From the NCBI RefSeq assembly GCF_045348435.1, contig NZ_CP157484.1, positions 806,001-870,000 on the forward strand: a stretch of 64,000 nucleotides of DNA, in the 5' to 3' direction. Origin of the DNA: Alsobacter sp045348435. Its GTDB lineage: Bacteria; Pseudomonadota; Alphaproteobacteria; Rhizobiales; Beijerinckiaceae. A model generated the notes under the pieces. That model ran no database searches. It worked only from the letters and a program-made list of their open reading frames with translations, and was not told the origin of the DNA. Within the stretch, counting starts at the first letter, position 1; the number at the start of each line of letters is the position of its first letter. Both the position numbers and the translations under genes were made by a program. This document shows, in pieces, positions 15,757 to 23,747 of this stretch.

Positions 15757-16761
15757 TCAGCCGGGCGGGTCGTTCTCCGCCCGGAGCCGCTCGGCCCGGA
15801 TCTGCTCGGCCTTGTGCCGCGCGAACAGGAATTCCGCGCAGATCAGGTCCAGATGGCCGCCGCCGGCGTTCTTGAACAGCGTCACGTCGTGCGGCGCGAG
15901 GCGGCCCGGGACGGTCCCCTGCGCCAGCTCGAACAGGTCGCCCAGCACGTGCGACGGCGCGATCTCCCCCGACGCGAGCGGCTGCGCGATGTCGCCGCTG
16001 TCCGCCAGCGTGAAGCGCCGCGTGTCGACGAACACCCGCGCGCGCCGCACCGCCTCGTCGTCCGCCTCGCGCATGGCGGGCGTGTAGGATCCGACCAGGT
16101 CGACATGGGCGCCGGGCGAAAGCCACGCGCCCTGCAGCACCGGTTCGGTCGCGCCCGTCACGCAGGACACGATGTCGGCCCCTTCGACCGCCGCGCGAGG
16201 GTCGTCCGTCGCGGTCGCCGCGAGGCCGTCCCGGCGCAGCGCCGCGGCGAGCCGTTCAGCCTTGTCCGCCGTGCGGTTCCAGATCGTCGCTTCCGCCAGC
16301 GGGCGCACCGCGGCCAGCGCCCGGACCTGCCAGATCGCCTGCCCGCCGGCTCCCAGGATTGCGAGTCGCCGCGCGTCGGGCCGCGCCAGCAGCGACGCCG
16401 CGAGCGCCGAATCGGCCGCGGTCTTGCGAAAGGTGAGCGCCGGTCCGTCGATGATGCAGGCGGGCGCGCCGTCCCGCCCGTCGAACAGCGCATAGATCCC
16501 GTCGATCGCCGGCCGGCCCTGCGCGGCGTTGCCCGGGAACACCGAGACCAGCTTGGCCCCGAAGGCCGCGCCCGGCCGCCACGCCGGCCACACCAGGAAG
16601 TGGTCGTCCTGGCCCGCGCCGTTCGGCTGGCTCATCAGCAGCCGCTCCGCCGCGGGCGGCGGCCTCAGATGGGCCTCGCGCAGGGCCTCCACCAGCGGCC
16701 CGAAGGGCGCGAGGCGGTGGACGGCTTCGGCGTCCAGATAGGCGGGCGCGCCCGCCGGCAT
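15757..16761 (-). CDS. Ornithine cyclodeaminase / mu-crystallin family protein
   Basis: 334 residues. The N-terminal dimerisation part and a Rossmann fold (LAILGAGGQAIWQVRAL, about residue 125) are those of the ornithine cyclodeaminase/alanine dehydrogenase/ketimine reductase family. Family residues visible include the lysine in FGAKLVSVFPGN and the late aspartate in HVDLVGSYTPAM. The substrate cannot be told from sequence; it may act on ornithine, a cyclic ketimine or an N-substituted amino acid. The ATG shares one base with the stop of the upstream metal exporter (TGATG), so the two are co-translated; the GTG one codon earlier is the alternative start. Confidence 0.85.
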   Translation of the reverse strand: MPAGAPAYLDAEAVHRLAPFGPLVEALREAHLRPPPAAERLLMSQPNGAGQDDHFLVWPAWRPGAAFGAKLVSVFPGNAAQGRPAIDGIYALFDGRDGAPACIIDGPALTFRKTAADSALAASLLARPDARRLAILGAGGQAIWQVRALAAVRPLAEATIWNRTADKAERLAAALRRDGLAATATDDPRAAVEGADIVSCVTGATEPVLQGAWLSPGAHVDLVGSYTPAMREADDEAVRRARVFVDTRRFTLADSGDIAQPLASGEIAPSHVLGDLFELAQGTVPGRLAPHDVTLFKNAGGGHLDLICAEFLFARHKAEQIRAERLRAENDPPG

Positions 16762-17777
16762 CACACCACCTCGTCGGGCGCGAAGCGGCAGGGATGGGCC
16801 GGATCGCCCGCCTCGATCTGCAAGGTCACATGGGCGATGCCGAAGCGCTCGCGCAGCGCCGTCGAGGCCTGCGTCAGCAGCGCGTCGTCGAGCCCGGCCC
16901 CGGGACGGACCAGATGCGCCGTGAGCGCCGTCTCGGTGGTGCTCATGGCCCAGATATGGACGTCATGGACCTCCCCGACGCCCGGAAGCTCGCCGAGAAA
17001 CGCCTCCACGGCGCGCCTGTCGACATTCTCCGGCACCGCGTCCATGGCGAGGTTCACCGCCTGCCGCGCCACGTCCCAGCTGCTGAACAGGATGATCGCC
17101 GCGATCGCCAAGCTCGCGGCCGGATCGATCCACAGCCAGCCCGTGAGCCCGATCAGGAACGCGCTGACGACGACGCCGAGCGACACGCCGGCGTCGCCCG
17201 CCATGTGCAGGAAGGCGCCGCGGATGTTGATGTCGTGCGAGCCGCCCAAGAAGAGCAGCGCGGTCGCGCCGTTCACCAGGATGCCGATCCCCGACACCAC
17301 CATCACGGTGGTGGTGGCGAGCGGCTGCGGGTGCCAGACGCGCATCAGCGCCTCATAGGCGATGGCGCCGACGGCGAGCAGCAGGAACGCGGCGTTGATC
17401 AGCGCGCACAGGATCGAGGCCCGGCGATACCCATAGGTGCGGGTCGGCGTCGGCCGGCGCCGCGCCAGCACCATGCCGGCCCAGGCGATCACCAGCCCGC
17501 CCACATCGGCGAGATTGTGCAGCCCGTCCGCGACCAGCGCGAGGGAGTTGGACGAAAGCCCGTAGCCGATCTCCACCGCCACGAAAGCCGCGTTCAGCAC
17601 CGTCCCGACCGCGAAGGCGCGGCCGAAATCCTTCGGCGCATGATGGTGATGGCCGTGGCCGGCATGGCTCGCATGGCCGTGGCCGGCATGGGCCGCATGG
17701 CCGTGATGGGCGTGGTCGTGATGCGCGTGGCCGGCGTGCCGGTCGTGCGAATGGGACTGGGCGGAGGGTTCGGTCAT
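16761..17777 (-). CDS. Cation diffusion facilitator (CzcD/ZitB-type) metal exporter
   Basis: 338 residues with about six membrane segments. A His-rich cytoplasmic N-terminus (repeats of HAGH and GHASH over about 45 residues) probably binds metal. Transport-site motifs are ALVADGLHNLAD in helix II and HMAGDAG in helix V, giving the paired His/Asp sites typical of zinc exporters. The C-terminal domain (about 255-335) is the dimeric metal-sensing fold. It exports Zn2+ or Co2+/Cd2+ using the proton gradient. ATG 17777 is chosen because the upstream extension has no family counterpart. It is coupled to the ornithine-cyclodeaminase-like gene. Confidence 0.92.
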   Translation of the reverse strand: MTEPSAQSHSHDRHAGHAHHDHAHHGHAAHAGHGHASHAGHGHHHHAPKDFGRAFAVGTVLNAAFVAVEIGYGLSSNSLALVADGLHNLADVGGLVIAWAGMVLARRRPTPTRTYGYRRASILCALINAAFLLLAVGAIAYEALMRVWHPQPLATTTVMVVSGIGILVNGATALLFLGGSHDINIRGAFLHMAGDAGVSLGVVVSAFLIGLTGWLWIDPAASLAIAAIILFSSWDVARQAVNLAMDAVPENVDRRAVEAFLGELPGVGEVHDVHIWAMSTTETALTAHLVRPGAGLDDALLTQASTALRERFGIAHVTLQIEAGDPAHPCRFAPDEVV

Positions 17778-17870
17778 GATCCGCGGCACCGTAAGGCTGA
17801 CGACGCGCCGGCGCCAGTCCGCAGCCGAACCGGCGGCCCGCGCGTTGTCGGAGCGTTGAGGGAGGACGCC

Positions 17871-18329
17871 ATGCCGGGACAATTGCGCGATTTTCTATCC
17901 GGTTCCGGCCGGGACGCGCGCGGCCGGACCGTGGCGGACGTGCTGGCGATGGGGCCGGCGGAGCTGGAGGCGTCGCACGACTACATCCAGTGGCTCTTTC
18001 CGCTGCCGACGCCCAGCATGGCCCAGCCCTCCTCGCCCGTCCTGGACGCCGCGCAGGTCGCCGCCATCCGGTCGGACGACACCGCCCTCGCGAACCTGCG
18101 GGCGGGGGCGGCCCTGATGCGCCGCTTCTACGAGACGCAGGACCACTGGCTGACGGGCTTCGACCACAACCACCTGCGGATCACCCGCATCGTCTCCAGC
18201 CTGCGGCTGCTCGCGGGCGAGGACGACGCCCGCGCGTTCCTGGGCGCCGTGGAGGCGCGCTGCCGAGCGGCGGGCGACCCCGTGAACGCCCGCAGCCGCC
18301 GCTACTGGGCCGACGCCCTCGCGGGCTGA
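17871..18329 (+). CDS. Bacterial OGFr-domain protein
   Basis: 152 residues. The core HDYIQWLFPLPTPS with the preceding DVLAMGPAELEASHDY is the hallmark of the conserved region named after the animal opioid growth factor receptor, which also occurs in many bacteria as short stand-alone proteins. No catalytic residues are known for the family, and I see no signal peptide or membrane segment. A good GGAGG lies five bases before the ATG (17871). It is divergent from the CDF exporter, 93 bases apart. Function unknown. Confidence 0.8.
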   Translation: MPGQLRDFLSGSGRDARGRTVADVLAMGPAELEASHDYIQWLFPLPTPSMAQPSSPVLDAAQVAAIRSDDTALANLRAGAALMRRFYETQDHWLTGFDHNHLRITRIVSSLRLLAGEDDARAFLGAVEARCRAAGDPVNARSRRYWADALAG

Positions 18330-18407
18330 AGCGCCGCGTCGTCGCCTGCTGTTGCGGGCCGGCGCAGGGCGCGCCACAGTGCCGGCCGCCCGCCGGATGA
18401 CCCTCGC

Positions 18408-19211
18408 ATGACCGCTCCCGCCCCGCCGCCGCCCCGTCCCGAGGGCGATCCCCATCCGGTCGTGGTCCTGGCTGGGCTCGCCAAGAGCTACGGCAGGGTC
18501 AAGGCGCTGGCCGACGTCTCCCTGTCCTTGCGCGCCGGCGAGTTCACGGCGCTGCTGGGCCCCAACGGCGCCGGCAAGAGCACGCTGTTCCAGATCCTCA
18601 CCGGCCTGTTCGTGCCGGATAGCGGGACCGTGTCGGTCCTGGGCGCCGACCTCTCGGCCGATCCGACGGCCGCGCTGGCGCGCCTGGGCGTCGTGTTCCA
18701 GCAATCCGCGCTGGATCTCGACCTCACGGTCGAGCAGAACCTGTCCTACCACGCCGGGCTGCACGGCATGGCGCCCCGCGCCGCCCGGCAGGCCATCGGC
18801 GAGGCGCTCGCGCTGTTCGGCCAGGCGGGCGGGCGCCGCGAGCGCGTCCGCACCCTGTCGGGGGGAACCCGCCGCAAGATCGAGCTCGCCCGCGCGCTGA
18901 TGACCGACCCCGCTCTGCTCCTGCTCGACGAGCCCACCCAGGGCCTCGACCCCGCCAGCCGGCGGGACCTGGTGGACCATGTGGCCCGCCTCACCCGCGA
19001 GCGCGGCCTGGGCGTCCTGTGGGCGACCCACATCGTCTCGGAAGTGGAGGACGCCGACCGCGTGGTGGTCCTGCATCGCGGCCGCGTGCTCGACGACGGC
19101 GCCCCCGCCGACATCGTCGCCCGTCACGGCGGCGCCTCGCTGGAAGCCGCGTTCCTGGCCATGACGAGCGCGCCCGCGACGGACGAAGTCCCGGCCGGGA
19201 GAGCGGCGTGA
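18408..19211 (+). CDS. ABC-2 type exporter, ATP-binding protein
   Basis: 267 residues, one ABC domain after a Pro-rich start. Walker A is LGPNGAGKST, the signature is a slightly altered LSGGTRRKIELARAL, Walker B is LLLLDEPTQGLDP, and the H-loop is WATHIVSE. It belongs to the NodI/DrrA/CcmA-like group that drives ABC-2 permeases. It resembles the ABC pair found beside PQQ-dependent alcohol oxidation genes in methylotrophs, but no such genes are present here, so the substrate is open. Its stop overlaps the permease start (GTGA). Confidence 0.88.
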   Translation: MTAPAPPPPRPEGDPHPVVVLAGLAKSYGRVKALADVSLSLRAGEFTALLGPNGAGKSTLFQILTGLFVPDSGTVSVLGADLSADPTAALARLGVVFQQSALDLDLTVEQNLSYHAGLHGMAPRAARQAIGEALALFGQAGGRRERVRTLSGGTRRKIELARALMTDPALLLLDEPTQGLDPASRRDLVDHVARLTRERGLGVLWATHIVSEVEDADRVVVLHRGRVLDDGAPADIVARHGGASLEAAFLAMTSAPATDEVPAGRAA

Positions 19212-20041
19212 CCGGCGCGAGGCGGGTCCCGCTCGCCGCCCACGCCTGGCGGGCTCTGGTGGCGATCGCCACGCGCGAGGTCGTGCGCTTCCTGCGCCAG
19301 ACCGGGCGGCTGGCCTCGGCCGTGGTGCGGCCGACGCTGTGGCTGGTGGTGTTCTCGGCCGGCTTCCAGAACGTGCTCGGCGTCTCCATCACGCCGCCCT
19401 ACGAGAACTACGTCACCTACGACGTCTACATGGCGCCCGGCCTGATCGGGATGGTGCTGCTGTTCCAGGGCATGCAGTCCTCTCTGGCGCTCGTCTTCGA
19501 CCGCGAAGTCGGCACGCTGCGGCTGCTGCTCACGGCCCCGCTGCCGCGCTGGTGGCTGCTCCTGTGCAAGCTCCTGGCCGGGACCCTGCTCGGCGTCGTG
19601 CAGGTCTACGCCTTCCTGGGGGTGGCCCGCCTCTTCGACGTCGACCTGCCGCCCTGGGGATGGCTGACGGCGCTGCCCGCCCTGGCGCTGGGCGGCTTCA
19701 CGCTGGCCGCCATCGGGCTGCTGCTCTCCGTCTACGTCAAGCGCCTGGAGAACTTCGCCGGCACGATGAACTTCGTCATCTTCCCGGCCTTCTTCTTCTC
19801 CACGGCGCTCTACCCGCTCTGGAAGGTGCGCGAGGGCGGTTCCGACTGGATCGCGCTGGCGGCCAGGATCAACCCGTTCACCCATGTGGTGGAGATGATC
19901 CGCTTCGCGCTCTATGGCCGTCTCGAGCCCGCCTCGACGGGGCTCACGCTGCTGTTCGGCCTCGCCGCCTTCGGGCTGGCGGTGCGCGGATACGATCCCC
20001 AGCGCGGCGTTCTCGGCCGGGCGCCGCGCGGCGAGGCGTGA
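19208..20041 (+). CDS. ABC-2 type exporter, permease
   Basis: 277 residues with about six membrane segments: a long first loop after RFLRQTGRLASAVVRPTLWL, then segments near FSAGF, LIGMVLLFQGMQ, LAGTLLGVVQVYAFLGV, GGFTLAAIGLLL and the end. The motif NFVIFPAFFFSTALYPL is the signature of NodJ/DrrB-like ABC-2 permeases. The start is GTG at 19208, overlapping the upstream stop by four bases. It works with the ATPase just upstream as an exporter; the substrate is unknown. Confidence 0.87.
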   Translation: MTGARRVPLAAHAWRALVAIATREVVRFLRQTGRLASAVVRPTLWLVVFSAGFQNVLGVSITPPYENYVTYDVYMAPGLIGMVLLFQGMQSSLALVFDREVGTLRLLLTAPLPRWWLLLCKLLAGTLLGVVQVYAFLGVARLFDVDLPPWGWLTALPALALGGFTLAAIGLLLSVYVKRLENFAGTMNFVIFPAFFFSTALYPLWKVREGGSDWIALAARINPFTHVVEMIRFALYGRLEPASTGLTLLFGLAAFGLAVRGYDPQRGVLGRAPRGEA

Positions 20042-20112
20042 GGGGTTGAGCCGGCGCTCGCTTTCCGGGATGCTCGCCTCAGCGCCGCTTCGCGTCTTCC
20101 GGAGATGAGACC

Positions 20113-21372
20113 ATGACCACCCACGCCGTTCCGCCCGTCGCGCTTGCGCACGACGTCAAGCTCGATCGCCTGGGCGAAGTCGCCGTAAAGGTCGGCCTGG
20201 GCCTCGCCCCCGGGCAGGAACTCGTCATGACGGCCCCTATCGAGGCGTTGCCGCTGGTGCGGCGCATCACCGAGCACGCCTACAAGGCGGGGGCCTCGCT
20301 GGTGACGACGCTGTTCTCCGACGAGGAAACCACGCTGGCGCGCTACCGGTTCGCGGCCGACGAGGCCTTCGACGTCGCCAGCGGCTGGCTCTATGACGGC
20401 ATGGCGGCGGCCTTCCGCAACGGCGCGGCCCGCCTCGCCATCGCGGGCGAGAACCCGTCCTTGCTGGCCGGGCAGGACCCCGACCATGTCTCCCGCGCCA
20501 ACCGGTCGCGGTCGCGGGCCTATATGCCGGCCCTGGAGATGATCGCGGGCTTCAAGACCAACTGGACCATCGTCAGCTACGCCAGCCCGTCCTGGGCGAA
20601 GGCGATGTTCCCGGACGATCCGGAGGACATCGCGGTCGCCCGCCTCTGGCACGCCATCTTCGCCGCCTCGCGGGTGGACGGGCCCGATCCGGTGGCGGCC
20701 TGGGAGGCGCACAATCGCGGGCTCCAGGCCCGCACCGCGCTCCTCAACGCGCGCCGCTTCTCGGCGCTGCGGTTCCGCGGCCCCGGCACGGACCTGACGG
20801 TCGGCCTCGCCGACGACCATGAGTGGAACGGCGGCTCGACGGTCGCCCAGAACGGCCGCACCTGCAACGCCAACATCCCCACCGAAGAGGTGTTCACCAC
20901 GCCCCACAAGGCGCGGGTGGACGGCCATGTCCGCAGCACCAAGCCGCTCTCCTACAACGGCACCCTGATCCAGGGCATCGAGGTGCGGTTCGAGAACGGC
21001 GCCATCGTGGAGGCGCGCGCCAGCTCCGGCGAGGAGGTGCTGCGCAAGGTGCTGGAGACCGACGAAGGCTCGCGGCGGCTGGGCGAGGTGGCGCTGGTGC
21101 CCTACTCGTCGCCGATCTCGCAGAGCGGGCTGTTGTTCTACAACACCCTCTTCGACGAGAACGCCGCCAGCCACATCGCGCTCGGCCAGTCCTACAGCAA
21201 GTGCATCCGGGGCGGCGTCGACATGCCCAAGGACGAACTCGCCGCCCGTGGCGCCAATGAGAGCCTCATCCACATCGACTGGATGATCGGCTCGGGCGAA
21301 GTCGACGTGGACGGCGTCAGGGCCGACGGCTCGGCCGAGCCGCTGATGCGACGCGGCGACTGGGCGGCCTGA
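20113..21372 (+). CDS. M29-family metalloaminopeptidase (AmpS/PepS type)
   Basis: 419 residues, the length of thermophilic-type aminopeptidase T. Metal-ligand regions are visible in order: IPTEEVFTTP (Glu), a central Glu in the GEVALVPYSSP stretch, SHIALGQSY (His), and HIDWMIGSGEVDVDG (His and Asp). It removes N-terminal residues from peptides in the cytoplasm with two bound metal ions. It starts at ATG 20113 with GGAGATGAGACC just upstream. The gene is alone on its strand and faces manC across a short palindrome. Confidence 0.9.
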   Translation: MTTHAVPPVALAHDVKLDRLGEVAVKVGLGLAPGQELVMTAPIEALPLVRRITEHAYKAGASLVTTLFSDEETTLARYRFAADEAFDVASGWLYDGMAAAFRNGAARLAIAGENPSLLAGQDPDHVSRANRSRSRAYMPALEMIAGFKTNWTIVSYASPSWAKAMFPDDPEDIAVARLWHAIFAASRVDGPDPVAAWEAHNRGLQARTALLNARRFSALRFRGPGTDLTVGLADDHEWNGGSTVAQNGRTCNANIPTEEVFTTPHKARVDGHVRSTKPLSYNGTLIQGIEVRFENGAIVEARASSGEEVLRKVLETDEGSRRLGEVALVPYSSPISQSGLLFYNTLFDENAASHIALGQSYSKCIRGGVDMPKDELAARGANESLIHIDWMIGSGEVDVDGVRADGSAEPLMRRGDWAA

Positions 21373-21402
21373 GCGCGCCGCCCGCGCGAATCTCGGGCCT
21401 GG

Positions 21403-21420
21403 AGGGCGCGCTCGCGCCCT
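21403..21420. terminator. Bidirectional hairpin between the aminopeptidase gene and manC
   Basis: A perfect inverted repeat, AGGGCGCG then CT then CGCGCCCT, fills the gap between two convergent genes. There is no T-run beyond TT. The position suggests transcription termination in both directions. Confidence 0.5.
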
Positions 21421-22842
21421 TCAGCGGCCGTAGACGTCGGTGATGCGGACGATGTCGTCCTCGCCCGTATAGCTGCCGACCTGGACCTCGATGATCTCCA
21501 GCGGGATCTTGCCCGGGTTGGCGAGCCGGTGCACGCAGCCCAGCGGCAGGTAGACGGACTCGTTCTCCTGCAGCAGCTTCACGCTGTCGTCGCAGGTCAC
21601 CTCGGCGGTGCCGCGCACCACCACCCAGTGCTCGGCCCGGTGGAAGTGCTTCTGCAGCGACAGCTTCGCGCCGGGCAGGACCATGATGCGCTTGACCTGG
21701 AAGCGCGGGCCGATGTCGACGCGCTGGTACCAGCCCCAGGGCCGGTGCATGCGCAGATGGTCGGTGGCCTCGGTGCGTCCCTCGGCCTTGAGCGCCTCCA
21801 CGAGGCCCTTCACGTCCGGCGAGGAGGCGCGGTTGGTCACCAGCACCGCGTCCTTGGTGGTGACGACGACGACGTTCTCCAGTCCGAGCACGGCCGTCAG
21901 CATGCCGTCGCTGTGCACGAGGCTGTTGCGGGTGTCGCGCAGATGGACCGGGCCGACGGCGGAGTTGCCGAACTCGTCCTGCGGCGAGTTCGCCAGCACC
22001 GCGTCCCACTCGCCGAGGTCCGACCAGTGGAACGACACCGGCAGGACGCCGGCCTTGCGCGTGTTTTCCAGCACCGCGTAGTCGATGGAGAGCTTCGGGG
22101 CCTTGGCGAAGTGCTCCGCGCTGAGCCGCAGGAAATCGAGGTCCTGGACCGCGTGCGCCACCGCCGCCTCGGCGGCCCGGCGCATCTCCGGCGCGAAGTC
22201 GGACAATTCGTCCAGCATCACGTCGCTGCGGAACAGGAAGTTGCCGCTGTTCCACAGGAAGCCGTCGGCGACGTAGCGCTCGGCCGTCTTGGCGTCGGGC
22301 TTCTCCACGAAGGCCGCGACCGCGAGCGCCTCGCCGTGGCCGGTCGCCGCGCCGGGCTGAATGTAGCCGAAGCCCGTCGCCGGCGCGGTCGGGGAGACGC
22401 CGAGGGTCATGATGAAGCCGTTGAGGGCGGCGGGCGACGCCTGGCGGCAGCATTCGGCGAAATCGACCGCGTCGGGAATGTGGTGGTCGGACGGGAGGAT
22501 CAGCACCAGGCGCTCGGGGCTGCGCTGCCCGGCCAACGCCGCCGCGACCGCCACGGCGGGTCCGGAATCGCGGCCCTCGGGCTCCAGCACGATGTCGGCC
22601 TCCACGCCGATCTCGCGCAGCTGCTCGGCCACGACGAAGCGGAACTCCTCGCTGGTGACCACGATCGGGCGGTCGAACAGGGTCGCGTCGCAGACGCGCC
22701 GCACCGTCTCCTGGAACATCGACACCGGCCCGGTCAGCGGGATGAACTGCTTGGGCATGGTCCTGCGGGAGGCCGGCCAAAGCCGCGTGCCAGAGCCGCC
22801 GCAGAGAATGGCGGGCGTGATCGTGGCGGTGGTGGCGGTCAT
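21421..22842 (-). CDS. manC: ManC/AlgA-type mannose-1-phosphate guanylyltransferase / mannose-6-phosphate isomerase
   Basis: 473 residues. The N-terminal nucleotidyltransferase domain carries the pyrophosphorylase signature LCGGSGTRLWPASR and the FVEKP motif. The C-terminal cupin (about 360-470) carries the isomerase region HRAEHWVVV and YLPLGCVHRLANPG. It makes GDP-mannose for exopolysaccharide or lipopolysaccharide. I place the start at 22842: GAGGG sits nine bases upstream, whereas the ATG at 22851 abuts that GAGGG with no spacer. A good promoter lies just upstream. The glycosyltransferase further along may use its product, but they are not in one operon. Confidence 0.93.
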   Translation of the reverse strand: MTATTATITPAILCGGSGTRLWPASRRTMPKQFIPLTGPVSMFQETVRRVCDATLFDRPIVVTSEEFRFVVAEQLREIGVEADIVLEPEGRDSGPAVAVAAALAGQRSPERLVLILPSDHHIPDAVDFAECCRQASPAALNGFIMTLGVSPTAPATGFGYIQPGAATGHGEALAVAAFVEKPDAKTAERYVADGFLWNSGNFLFRSDVMLDELSDFAPEMRRAAEAAVAHAVQDLDFLRLSAEHFAKAPKLSIDYAVLENTRKAGVLPVSFHWSDLGEWDAVLANSPQDEFGNSAVGPVHLRDTRNSLVHSDGMLTAVLGLENVVVVTTKDAVLVTNRASSPDVKGLVEALKAEGRTEATDHLRMHRPWGWYQRVDIGPRFQVKRIMVLPGAKLSLQKHFHRAEHWVVVRGTAEVTCDDSVKLLQENESVYLPLGCVHRLANPGKIPLEIIEVQVGSYTGEDDIVRITDVYGR

Positions 22843-22869
22843 CAGATGCATCCCTCGGTTGGCCAGACA

Positions 22870-22897
22870 ACTATATCCCTCAGCGTCCGACGTCCAA
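22870..22897 (-). promoter_or_regulatory. Sigma70-type promoter of manC
   Basis: On the minus strand, TTGGAC (22897-22892) is followed by a 16-base spacer and TATAGT (22875-22870). Transcription would start at about 22863 and give a 20-base leader containing the GAGGG ribosome-binding site of manC. Confidence 0.55.
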
Positions 22898-23237
22898 TCT
22901 CCGCAACCGGACTCCAGGGGATTCGGCGCCCGGATACGCCGAACGGCGCGGTGAGCCAACCGTGTCGACCGAGTCGGAGCGGCTAACCCCGCCTCTGACT
23001 GCGGCTCTATCCACAGGACCTAGCCCGACACGCCTAAGGTCGGAACGTCATGATATCTGGAGAACTTAAGCAAAATCCTTCACAAGTCGGCTGCGGACCA
23101 AGTCTGGCTTTCTCAACTTCGTCTTGCAATCGCCCGATTTTGATTAACGAGTTGGTAACGACACAAGTGTGTAGAAGAGAAGAACGTCTGCGCGCGAATG
23201 CGCCGATCAACAGGTCGCACTCGCAAGGGGGCAGTAC
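22898..23237. other. Intergenic region between manC and the 23238 gene
   Basis: No gene is supported here. Bases 23030-23170 are clearly richer in A+T than the surroundings (for example AACTTAAGCAAAATCC and GATTTTGATTAACGAG), consistent with a promoter for the plus-strand gene, but no -35/-10 pair is convincing. AAGGGGG precedes the ATG at 23238. Confidence 0.4.
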
Positions 23238-23747
23238 ATGGTCGAGACGTCTCTGGAGACGCTCAGGGCTCTGTGGGAAGAGCTGCATACGCGGCTGAAG
23301 TCGCAAAGCGCGGACTACCGAACCATGCTCGCCCTCCAGGCCGCCATGCGCAGCATGGAGGCGGCGTCCGGCTCGGACCCGATCGTCGTCGATCCCCTGC
23401 CCAGGGGCTCCGCCATCGACCTTGCGATCCGCGTCACGCAGGCCGAAGCGGCCCAGCGCGTGCTGGAGGCCCGGGGCGAGCCGATGCCCATCGACGAGCT
23501 GATCAGGCTGGTGCCCGCTTTCGGGGGGCGCACCGGGACGCGCGCCTCGCTGTCCTCCAGCCTGTCGCAGGCCCCGCAATTCGTCAGCATCCGCTACGGC
23601 AACCGGTGGTGCTGGTGGCTCAGCGAGAGGCCGTTCGGGGAAGAGGCCGAGGCGGCGAGCCGGTCAGGGCCGCGCGCCGCGCCACGGTCCAGCCGGTGGC
23701 GGCAGATCGCCCGCGTCGGCCGCAAGCATGGCCGTAACGCGTCATGA
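23238..23747 (+). CDS. Unknown protein with a HARE-HTH-like winged-helix segment
   Basis: 169 residues. An N-terminal amphipathic helix (about 1-40) is followed by a segment at about 55-130 (AEAAQRVLEARGEPMPIDEL, then LSSSLSQAPQFVSIRYGNRW). Its layout of helix, GEPM turn, helix, Ser-rich recognition helix and terminal aromatic wing recalls HARE-HTH winged helices found in RpoE-delta and restriction-linked proteins. The tail (about 135-169) is Arg/Ser-rich. No catalytic motif is seen. Its last six bases overlap the convergent glycosyltransferase gene. The HTH assignment is my inference; DNA binding would fit the basic tail. Confidence 0.6.
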   Translation: MVETSLETLRALWEELHTRLKSQSADYRTMLALQAAMRSMEAASGSDPIVVDPLPRGSAIDLAIRVTQAEAAQRVLEARGEPMPIDELIRLVPAFGGRTGTRASLSSSLSQAPQFVSIRYGNRWCWWLSERPFGEEAEAASRSGPRAAPRSSRWRQIARVGRKHGRNAS

